Positions 1-4,956 of a stretch of DNA of 5,071 nt are shown piece by piece. Under the pieces are notes generated by a model that saw only the letters and a list, made by a program, of their open reading frames with translations, searched no databases and was not told the origin of the DNA. The stretch is from Pseudomonadota bacterium. Its GTDB lineage: Bacteria > Pseudomonadota > Alphaproteobacteria > JAKJEU01. Each line of letters opens with the position of its first letter. Within the stretch, counting starts at the first letter, position 1. A program made the translations under genes and the position numbers. Location of the stretch: contig JAKJEU010000110.1 of the NCBI GenBank assembly GCA_022705265.1, positions 1 through 5,071 of the forward strand, read 5' to 3'.

Positions 1-134
1 TTGAAATCGGTTTAACCTTAATCGGCGGTCTTATTTTTGCTTCGTCAATTGGGTTGTTTTTAATCCCTATGCTTTATGTTGTATTCCAAACTATGCGTGA
101 AAAATTCCATAAATTAAGAAAAGGAGAGAAATAA
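1..134 (+). CDS. RND (AcrB/HAE1-type) efflux pump, C-terminal end only
   Basis: The frame beginning at base 3 is open from the window edge to a TAA at 132-134 and gives 43 residues. They start EIGLTLIGGLIFASSIGLFL, continue IPMLYVVFQTM and end in a basic tail (REKFHKLRKGEK). This matches the last transmembrane helix and cytoplasmic tail of the AcrB/MexB/HAE1 family, whose C-termini typically read GG(M/L)I.AT...FF(I/V)P.FYV followed by basic residues. Such pumps are trimeric proton-driven inner-membrane transporters that pass drugs, dyes, bile salts or lipids to an adaptor and an outer-membrane channel. Only about 4% of a usual ~1030-residue pump is visible, so substrate class cannot be judged. 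The next gene starts one base after the stop, so the two are almost certainly co-transcribed. It could be another polytopic protein, but the motif fit is good. Confidence 0.8.
   Translation, partial: EIGLTLIGGLIFASSIGLFLIPMLYVVFQTMREKFHKLRKGEK
121..128 (+). promoter_or_regulatory. Shine-Dalgarno for the dehydrogenase, inside the RND gene's last codons
   Basis: AAGGAGAG lies with its GGAG about 9-10 bases before the ATG at 136. It is embedded in the last codons (RKGEK) of the upstream pump gene. This supports ATG 136 as the start and suggests that translation of the dehydrogenase is coupled to that of the pump. Confidence 0.8.
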
Positions 135-135
135 A

Positions 136-1158
136 ATGAAGGCTGTATTTTTTGATGTCGATGATTTGACTTTTGACTATTTGGAAAAAAATAAGATTAA
201 AGGGGTCGAGTATAAAATATGTAAATACAGTGCGAATAATATCCCTGAAAGCGATTTGTTTTATCTTCTGGACGCCGAAGTATTGTCGTTTTTTGTTACT
301 TCGACGGGGATTGATGGAAAATTTTTGGACAAGTTTAAAAATGTCAAATTGATTGCAAATCGTTCCACAGGTTTTAACAATATTGATTTGGAATATTGCA
401 AAGAAAAAGGCATCGAAGTCGTTAATGTGCCAAGGTATGGCGAGGCAACGGTGGCTGAATATACTTATGGAATGCTTTTGACTTTGGTTCGTAAAATCGC
501 AAGAGCAAGAAGAGACCTTAAAAACGGAAATTGTGCTAATTTAAACCGTTACATGGGGATTGATTTGTTTAACAAAACCATAGGAATTGTTGGTACAGGA
601 GCAATCGGACGCCATTCCATCAAAATTGCAAAAGGTTTTCAAATGAAAATTTTGGCATATGATTTATATCCGAACCAAGAATTTGCAAAAGAAGAGGGTT
701 TCGAATATGTGAGTTTAGAGGAATTATATAAAAATTCCGATATAATTTCGCTTCATTGCCCATCAACTCCTGATAATTATCATATGCTTGATGAAAAAGC
801 GTTTAAACAAATGAAAGACGGGGTAATTATCCTTAACACTTCACGAGGAGAGCTTATAAACGCCGAGGATTTATACGATGCGGTGGTAAGTAAAAAAGTC
901 GGTGGAGCAGCCTTAGATGTTTTGGAATACGAACGCTCGCTGGTGGATTTTAAAGTAAATGATACAGACATGCCAGAAGATGGAATTTTGCTTACTTCCT
1001 TTGTTAATTTGAAATTAATGCAATTATCGAATGTTTTATTAACTCCACATATTGCATTTAATTCCATTGATGCGGTGCACCGTATTTTATCGACAAGTTT
1101 GGATAATATCAAAGCATTTTCAGAAGATAGAATTCAAAATTCTGTGATAAAAAGGTAA
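136..1158 (+). CDS. D-isomer-specific 2-hydroxyacid dehydrogenase (D-lactate dehydrogenase-like)
   Basis: This 340-residue cytoplasmic protein is of the family that reversibly reduces 2-keto acids to D-2-hydroxy acids with NADH; D-lactate dehydrogenase is the closest type. The split catalytic domain covers residues 1 to about 100 and about 300-340, with the Rossmann domain between. The nucleotide fold shows GTGAIG at 153-158 and Asp176 at the end of the second strand, which favours NAD over NADP. The catalytic triad is visible: Arg237 in NTSRGELI, Glu266 in DVLEYE, and His305 in TPHIAF. The Arg-Glu spacing of 29 equals that of Lactobacillus D-LDH (Arg235/Glu264). Length is normal for the family (about 330). 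The ATG follows the RND pump stop by one base and has a strong Shine-Dalgarno; a terminator follows the gene. Substrate could be pyruvate or a bulkier keto acid, and the sequence alone does not decide. It is not assigned ldhA for that reason. Confidence 0.92.
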   Translation: MKAVFFDVDDLTFDYLEKNKIKGVEYKICKYSANNIPESDLFYLLDAEVLSFFVTSTGIDGKFLDKFKNVKLIANRSTGFNNIDLEYCKEKGIEVVNVPRYGEATVAEYTYGMLLTLVRKIARARRDLKNGNCANLNRYMGIDLFNKTIGIVGTGAIGRHSIKIAKGFQMKILAYDLYPNQEFAKEEGFEYVSLEELYKNSDIISLHCPSTPDNYHMLDEKAFKQMKDGVIILNTSRGELINAEDLYDAVVSKKVGGAALDVLEYERSLVDFKVNDTDMPEDGILLTSFVNLKLMQLSNVLLTPHIAFNSIDAVHRILSTSLDNIKAFSEDRIQNSVIKR

Positions 1159-1180
1159 TTGGTTTTAAATTTTTTTAAAA

Positions 1181-1218
1181 AAAGACTGCCTTTATTTTCA
1201 TTTAAGGGCAGTTTTTTT
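1181..1218 (+). terminator. Intrinsic terminator after the dehydrogenase gene
   Basis: ACTGCC at 1185-1190 pairs with GGCAGT at 1207-1212. The stem extends inward through T-G, T-A, T-A and A-T pairs (1191-1194 with 1203-1206) to an 8-base loop, and outward through A-T pairs. A run of seven T (1212-1218) follows and A residues precede the stem. It sits 22-60 bases after the stop at 1158 and ends the RND-dehydrogenase unit. The A-rich left side may let it work on the other strand too. Confidence 0.88.
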
Positions 1219-1282
1219 ATTGTTTAAAATATTTATTTACCTTAATCTTTTGGTTTAAAATTAATTAAAAGGTTTAAAAAAT

Positions 1283-2191
1283 ATGGAAAATTATTGGTGG
1301 TTTTTTGCATTAATGACAAGTTTTGTTTGTTCAATTTTTGCTTATTCAAATCAAATATTTAAAATGCACGGGCTTTTGCTTATGCTTTATCGTGGGCTTT
1401 TGGTGGCGTTTATATCAATTCCCTTTGTTTTGTTAAGAAAACCAATATCCGAGCCTTATTTTTATGTTTTTTGCTTTTTACAAGGCTTGGTAGTAGCCTT
1501 TAACGACAATCGATTATTCAGAGCGGCAAAAGCCTTTGGGGCTGAGGTTTCATCAATTTTTCAACCTCTTGCTATAAGTTTGATTTTTATCATGTGGCTT
1601 ATCCTTACGCCAAGTTTATTTTTTACATATATTTCGGAACCATTAAAATTTTTGGGTATTATTTTATGCCTTGCTGGTGTGATTTATTCCATCATTTCGT
1701 TAAGAAAAGCAAAGGTAAGTAAAATCGCTTTTATGTTCTTATTACCAGCGTTATTTGCCTTGTCTGTAAGTGATATTTTAAACAAAATGTCCATGAAATA
1801 TGGCAAAGAAGATTTAATCACAGCAATAATTTATTACAGCTTTATCACAGGGTTAGTATCAGGGCTTTGTAATTTGTTTTTTTACATCAAAAAGAAACAA
1901 AAAATATCAAATGTTTTTAAAAGAAAGAATTTTATAAACGGAGCATTATTATCCATCATCATAACTTTGACAGTAATTTTAAAAAACATATCCATGCATT
2001 TAGCAAGCAATCCAGCATATGTTTCGGCGATAATTTTGCTTTACCCGTTATGGATAGTCTTTGGCAACAATGCTTATTCTTATTTCAAAGCAAAAAAGAC
2101 AGGTTATAAAAAAGTAAATTTCAAAATAGTATCGCTTTTATTAAGCTCCATCATTGCTTTGGTCTTGATTAGCAACTCCTTCGTCAAGTGA
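1283..2191 (+). CDS. EamA/DMT-superfamily ten-helix membrane transporter
   Basis: A 302-residue, very hydrophobic protein with about ten predicted transmembrane segments at roughly 5-22, 31-51, 60-74, 87-107, 121-139, 148-165, 179-201, 216-234, 246-266 and 280-298. Short basic loops lie between them (for example 201-215 KKKQKISNVFKRK and 269-277). Ten helices in about 300 residues, seemingly two five-helix halves, is the layout of the drug/metabolite transporter superfamily (EamA type). Known members export amino acids, purines or drugs, or import nucleotide sugars or S-adenosylmethionine. No residue here reveals the substrate. The start at 1283 is preceded by only a weak AAGG (1269-1272) but is the earliest ATG and opens helix 1. 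No convincing promoter was found in 1219-1282; the stretch carries two copies of GGTTTAAAA (1252-1260, 1271-1279). Its last 17 codons overlap the convergent dsbA-like gene. Confidence 0.8.
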   Translation: MENYWWFFALMTSFVCSIFAYSNQIFKMHGLLLMLYRGLLVAFISIPFVLLRKPISEPYFYVFCFLQGLVVAFNDNRLFRAAKAFGAEVSSIFQPLAISLIFIMWLILTPSLFFTYISEPLKFLGIILCLAGVIYSIISLRKAKVSKIAFMFLLPALFALSVSDILNKMSMKYGKEDLITAIIYYSFITGLVSGLCNLFFYIKKKQKISNVFKRKNFINGALLSIIITLTVILKNISMHLASNPAYVSAIILLYPLWIVFGNNAYSYFKAKKTGYKKVNFKIVSLLLSSIIALVLISNSFVK

Positions 2192-2779
2192 TAAAAGATA
2201 GTTGATAAGCAAGCTTAATTCTCCGAGTGTGTTGATTTTTTTAAGATTGATAAGGTAACGGTTGTTAATCAAAATTGCAGGAATACCATAAATTTTTGCA
2301 ATTTCCTTACCTTTTTTTTCGTCTTCATTAATTTCTTGTTCGAATTTGGCATTTTTTGATAAGGCTTCGTAATCTTGTTTTGATAAACCTTCTTTTTCCA
2401 AAACTATGTCTAAAAAATCACTTATCGAGTCTATGTTCTTATCGTGCAAAGTTTCAAAAAGCACCATTTTGGTTTTTTCATAATCCTTTGAATTTTTAAG
2501 CAAAAAAGCAGGGGAAGATAAAAATTTTCCCATTCCAATAATGTGGATTTCTTTGAACGAAACATCTTTTGATAAAGATTTTTTTATCGTTTTAAAAGCG
2601 GTCTTTTCATAAGCATAACAAGCTTTGCAATATACGGAATAAATTTCTAAGATTTCGTTTTTTGTTAACTTTCTTTCTTCTAAAACCTTGTAATGAGTAT
2701 CTTTAACAAAAGGAATTGGAAAAGATTTGCCGTAAGCAATGTTTGATATAAGGCATAAAATTAACAAAATTTTTTTCAA
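2141..2779 (-). CDS. Secreted DsbA-like thiol:disulfide oxidoreductase
   Basis: A 212-residue protein with a short signal peptide (MKKILLILCLISNIAYG, probable cleavage after Gly17 by an A-Y-G site), so it acts in the periplasm. A thioredoxin strand leads to the redox motif Cys51-Lys-Ala-Cys54 in IYSVYCKACYAYEK, which aligns with FFSFFCPHCYQFEE of E. coli DsbA. A helical insertion follows (about 95-150), then the cis-proline loop GIPAILINNRYLIN with Pro167, equivalent to GVPAMFVNGKYQLN. Length equals E. coli DsbA (208). DsbA enzymes donate disulfides to secreted proteins and are reoxidised by DsbB, which is not in the window. The dipeptide is KA instead of PH, which should alter redox potential. 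The start is TTG: no in-frame ATG lies between the upstream stop and the signal peptide. It sits directly downstream of the TetR gene and is probably co-transcribed with it. The name dsbA is plausible but left open because of the variant motif. Confidence 0.88.
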   Translation of the reverse strand: MKKILLILCLISNIAYGKSFPIPFVKDTHYKVLEERKLTKNEILEIYSVYCKACYAYEKTAFKTIKKSLSKDVSFKEIHIIGMGKFLSSPAFLLKNSKDYEKTKMVLFETLHDKNIDSISDFLDIVLEKEGLSKQDYEALSKNAKFEQEINEDEKKGKEIAKIYGIPAILINNRYLINLKKINTLGELSLLINYLLSLDEGVANQDQSNDGA

Positions 2780-2785
2780 AATAAA

Positions 2786-2790
2786 CCTCT
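2786..2790 (-). promoter_or_regulatory. Shine-Dalgarno that decides the TTG start of the DsbA-like gene
   Basis: On the minus strand the sequence reads TAAGAGG, then TTTATT, then TTG. AGAGG is placed 6 bases before the TTG at 2779-2777, and the TetR stop codon TAA (2792-2790) abuts it. The frame upstream of TTG closes at a TAA (2800-2798) with no ATG between. This fixes the start and implies coupling of the two genes. Confidence 0.8.
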
Positions 2791-3401
2791 TAATTAATTA
2801 TCTGAGCAAAGAAAACTTCAATATATTCGCCATAATGGTCTTTAAGCATTACATCTTTTTCACTTCTGAAATGTTCGGTTAAAAGCCCTGATAAAAAACA
2901 ATGCATGCTTGATGCAATCATTCTAGCACTAAATTTAGTTGAGATAGTGCCTTTTTTTTGTAATTTATCAAAAAATATCGAAGTCGCGTCAAGTAATTTG
3001 CAATGAGATACATTATGTTCATTAAAAAAATCTTTGTATTGGTCGGAATAATCAAGTCGGGTTAAAAGAATCGACATAATGTCAGCTTTTCTTTTATCAA
3101 AAATGATGTCTTTTAAAACGAATTTAAGATGTTCTTTTAAATCTAAAATGGTTTTAGCTTCGTCGTTTATAATTTCCCGTGCAAGAGTATCAATAGGGTT
3201 CATTACTTCGGAAAAAATGTCTGCTAATATGTCGGTTTTGTCCTTAAAATGCCAATATATAGCACCTCTGGTAACGCCAGCATTTTCGGCAATATCGTTC
3301 AAAGTGGTTGAGGAAACGCCTTTATTTAAAAAAAGTTCGATTGCAGAATCTATGATATTTTTTCGTGTCTCTTCGGCATCTTCTTTGGATTTTCTTGCCA
3401 T
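2790..3401 (-). CDS. TetR-family repressor of AcrR/TtgR/MtrR type
   Basis: A 203-residue cytoplasmic DNA-binding regulator. The N-terminus MARKSKEDAEETRKNIIDSA and the helix-turn-helix TLNDIAENAGVTRGAIYWHF (33-52) are typical of the AcrR/TtgR/MtrR/SmeT group, which repress RND multidrug efflux operons. These proteins are dimers that leave DNA when a drug or other hydrophobic ligand enters the variable all-helical C-terminal domain (about 60-203 here). Length is normal (about 205-215). The start is firm: ATG at 3401 is preceded by GGGAGGAG. It is divergent from an outer-membrane efflux gene, and a palindrome resembling AcrR/TtgR operators lies between them, so it most likely represses that operon and itself. 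The DsbA-like gene follows 10 bases downstream. Ligand is unknown. Two cysteines (134, 168) are present but nothing indicates redox sensing. Confidence 0.93.
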   Translation of the reverse strand: MARKSKEDAEETRKNIIDSAIELFLNKGVSSTTLNDIAENAGVTRGAIYWHFKDKTDILADIFSEVMNPIDTLAREIINDEAKTILDLKEHLKFVLKDIIFDKRKADIMSILLTRLDYSDQYKDFFNEHNVSHCKLLDATSIFFDKLQKKGTISTKFSARMIASSMHCFLSGLLTEHFRSEKDVMLKDHYGEYIEVFFAQIIN

Positions 3402-3404
3402 ATT

Positions 3405-3412
3405 CTCCTCCC
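3405..3412 (-). promoter_or_regulatory. Strong Shine-Dalgarno for tetR
   Basis: On the minus strand GGGAGGAG is followed by AAT and the ATG at 3401-3399. This is one of the best ribosome-binding sites in the window and fixes the repressor start, although spacing is short (3-5 bases depending on the register used). Confidence 0.8.
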
Positions 3413-3452
3413 TTTTTTTGTTTTTTCACACATATTCACCTAAAAAATAATC

Positions 3453-3482
3453 TTGAAATATACATTCATGTATGTATATAAT
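3453..3482 (+). promoter_or_regulatory. Probable sigma-70 promoter of the efflux operon
   Basis: TTGAAA (3453-3458) and a perfect TATAAT (3477-3482) are separated by 18 bases. Transcription would start near 3489, leaving a 5' leader of about 58 bases before the ATG at 3547. The whole spacer is filled by the operator-like palindrome at 3458-3479, so bound repressor should block RNA polymerase directly. In such AT-rich DNA chance matches are frequent, but both position and quality are good. Confidence 0.65.
3458..3479. promoter_or_regulatory. Probable operator for the divergent TetR-family repressor
   Basis: Two 11-base half-sites, ATATACATTCA (3458-3468) and TGTATGTATAT (3469-3479), form an inverted repeat with 20 of 22 positions symmetric (one mismatched pair, 3466/3471). 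The TACATNCA/TGNATGTA pattern resembles the known operators of AcrR (TACATACATT...AATGTATGTA) and the CATGAATGTAAGTATA part of the TtgR site. It lies between tetR and the efflux gene, inside the + promoter and at the expected start of the - promoter. Binding by the encoded repressor is an inference. Confidence 0.75.
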
Positions 3483-3507
3483 AATCATATTAATACTAAA
3501 AAATCAA
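3478..3507 (-). promoter_or_regulatory. Candidate promoter of tetR and the dsbA-like gene
   Basis: On the minus strand TTGATT (3507-3502) and TATTAT (3483-3478) are 18 bases apart, matching 4/6 and 5/6 consensus positions. The start would fall near 3471, inside the operator, with a leader of about 70 bases. Its -10 overlaps the -10 of the facing promoter. Other AT-rich hexamers could serve instead, for example TATATT at 3462-3457. Confidence 0.4.
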
Positions 3508-3519
3508 CATATATATGTT
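3506..3519. repeat. Perfect 14-bp palindrome in the efflux-operon leader
   Basis: AACATATATATGTT is exactly self-complementary and lies 27 bases right of the main operator, within the predicted 5' leader of the efflux operon and touching the candidate tetR -35. It could be a secondary regulator site or a weak RNA stem. It could also be chance in AT-rich DNA. Confidence 0.45.
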
Positions 3520-3546
3520 TGTAAAATAAAATATAAGGTAATTTCA

Positions 3547-4956
3547 ATGAAAAAAATGTTAGCAAGTATGACAGCTTTGTTACTTATATCCAGCTGTGCG
3601 GTTGGTCCTGATTATAATAAGGTATCTTATGATACTCCGTTGAATTGGGAAAGCGATTCGTTTAAATTGGGCAAGATGAGGCTTGAAAAATGGTGGGAGG
3701 TTTTTGGCGATAACGATTTAAATGATTTAATCAAGCTTACAAAGTCGAAAAATCCTGATATAAAAATGGCATCATTAAGGTTAAGTCAGGCGGATTTAAT
3801 GATAAATGTATCGGAAAGTTTGTTATATCCAAGCCTTTCGACTTCTCCATATTTGAAAAGAGATAAACAAAGCGAAACCTTAAAACCAGAAGCAATGGGA
3901 AAGTCAGCAAATGTTTACGGACTTGATTTAACGGCAAGTTGGGAGCTTGATATATGGGGCAAGACAAGAAGAAATTTAGAAGCAAGTCAAGCAAATTTCG
4001 AACTTTCAAAAGCAAGTTATGATGATATTTTGGTGGTTTTATATTCAAATGTTGCAAGCAATTATAATAATTTAAGGACTTTGCAAAAACGATTAAGAGT
4101 TATGGAAAAGAATGTTAAGGCTCAACAAAGTACTCTTGAAATTGTAAAGAAAAAATACGAAGCCCAACTTGTAAGCGAACTTGATGTTTTAAGGGCGACA
4201 CAAAACCTTAAATCCTCTGAGGCAATGTTACCAGAATTAAGAGGAGGCATTTTAAAAGTCAAAAACATATTGTCAATGTTGGTGGGGGTTAAGGCAAGTG
4301 AGCTTAATTATCTTTTAAAAGATGAGGGCGAGGTTTTAAAGTTAAAAGAAAATGTTGAAATTGCAATCCCAGCCGAGGTTTTAAGGCAAAGACCAGACAT
4401 AAGAATGGCCGAAGCTGAACTTAAAATGCAAACGGCATTAATTGGGGTTAAAAAGGCGGATTTGTTACCGACTTTAAGTATCAGCGGAGTTTTTGGCTTT
4501 GGGGCTAATTCTTCGGGGTTGTTTAGGGCGGAAAATCAAATATGGTCTTTGGGCGGTGCATCATTTTTGACTTTGTTTGATTTTAATCGCATTAAAAATT
4601 TGGTAAAAATCGAAGAATTAAAAGCAAAAAGCTCTTTATATAATTACGAAAAAGTTGTTTTAAATGCGTTGGTCGAGGTTGAAAATTCCATCGTTTCTTA
4701 TGTAAGCGAAGATGAAAAACAAAAAAGCCTTGAAATAGCATCAAATGCATCGGCAAGAGCAGTAGAGCAAGTAAAAGCTTTATATGAAAATGGGTTAACG
4801 GATTTTCAAAATGTTTTAAGTGCGGAACGAGACTTGCTTATGCAACAAGACAATTTAATACAAAGCAAAGGTTTAAAAAATAATGCCATAATATCTCTTT
4901 ACAAATCTTTTGGAGGAGGTTGGCAAAATCAAGAGGTTGAAGAAAATGAAAAATAA
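3547..4956 (+). CDS. NodT/OprM-type outer-membrane efflux lipoprotein
   Basis: A 469-residue outer-membrane factor, the TolC-like trimeric channel that completes a tripartite efflux pump. The start at 3547 gives a lipoprotein signal with lipobox I-S-S-Cys17, followed by the hallmark CAVGPDY. Family motifs appear in order: SWELDIWGKTRR (131-142), an alpha-helical barrel segment, PAEVLRQRPDIRMAEAEL (275-292), KADLLPTLSISG (303-314), ALVEVENSIVSY (374-385), YENGLTDFQNVLSAERDLL (413-431) and LYKSFGGGW (451-459). The duplicated OEP repeat fits residues about 55-250 and 270-455. Cys17 is the only cysteine, so the mature protein holds no disulfide. The frame stays open upstream to an ATG at 3472, but that adds 25 residues ahead of the signal peptide, lies inside the operator and has no ribosome site, whereas TAAGG (3534-3538) sits 8 bases before 3547. 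The adaptor gene overlaps the 3' end by 11 bases. Confidence 0.95.
   Translation: MKKMLASMTALLLISSCAVGPDYNKVSYDTPLNWESDSFKLGKMRLEKWWEVFGDNDLNDLIKLTKSKNPDIKMASLRLSQADLMINVSESLLYPSLSTSPYLKRDKQSETLKPEAMGKSANVYGLDLTASWELDIWGKTRRNLEASQANFELSKASYDDILVVLYSNVASNYNNLRTLQKRLRVMEKNVKAQQSTLEIVKKKYEAQLVSELDVLRATQNLKSSEAMLPELRGGILKVKNILSMLVGVKASELNYLLKDEGEVLKLKENVEIAIPAEVLRQRPDIRMAEAELKMQTALIGVKKADLLPTLSISGVFGFGANSSGLFRAENQIWSLGGASFLTLFDFNRIKNLVKIEELKAKSSLYNYEKVVLNALVEVENSIVSYVSEDEKQKSLEIASNASARAVEQVKALYENGLTDFQNVLSAERDLLMQQDNLIQSKGLKNNAIISLYKSFGGGWQNQEVEENEK
4932..4936 (+). promoter_or_regulatory. Shine-Dalgarno of the adaptor gene, inside the channel gene
   Basis: AGAGG is 9 bases before the ATG at 4946 and lies within the last codons of the outer-membrane factor. 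This supports translational coupling of channel and adaptor. Confidence 0.65.

Noticed and set aside
780..1112. 110-codon open frame on the minus strand
   Set aside because: Lies wholly inside the dehydrogenase gene, whose frame carries all family motifs. The product is Ser/Lys-rich without a recognisable domain, and no good ribosome site was seen.
1252..1279. Direct repeat GGTTTAAAA (1252-1260 and 1271-1279) before the transporter gene
   Set aside because: Short, AT-rich and with only two copies; chance is likely, and the second copy merely follows the ribosome site. Not enough to call an operator.
1219..1282. Possible promoter TTGTTT...TAATCT for the transporter
   Set aside because: Spacing is acceptable but the hexamers match consensus poorly and many equal matches exist in this AT-rich stretch.
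3079..3450. 123-codon open frame on the plus strand
   Set aside because: Antisense to the TetR gene, which has a clear domain and strong Shine-Dalgarno. The antisense product is a Ser/Phe-rich shadow.
3472..3546. Upstream ATG giving the outer-membrane factor 25 extra residues
   Set aside because: It would start inside the operator and upstream of the predicted transcription start, lacks a ribosome site, and would bury the lipoprotein signal that begins at 3547.
3737..4057. 106-codon open frame on the minus strand
   Set aside because: Antisense to the conserved outer-membrane factor; no recognisable protein features.
4912..4919. GGAGGAGG as Shine-Dalgarno of the adaptor gene
   Set aside because: It is 26 bases before the ATG, too far to act directly, and encodes the conserved GGGW end of the channel family. 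AGAGG at 4932-4936 is better placed.
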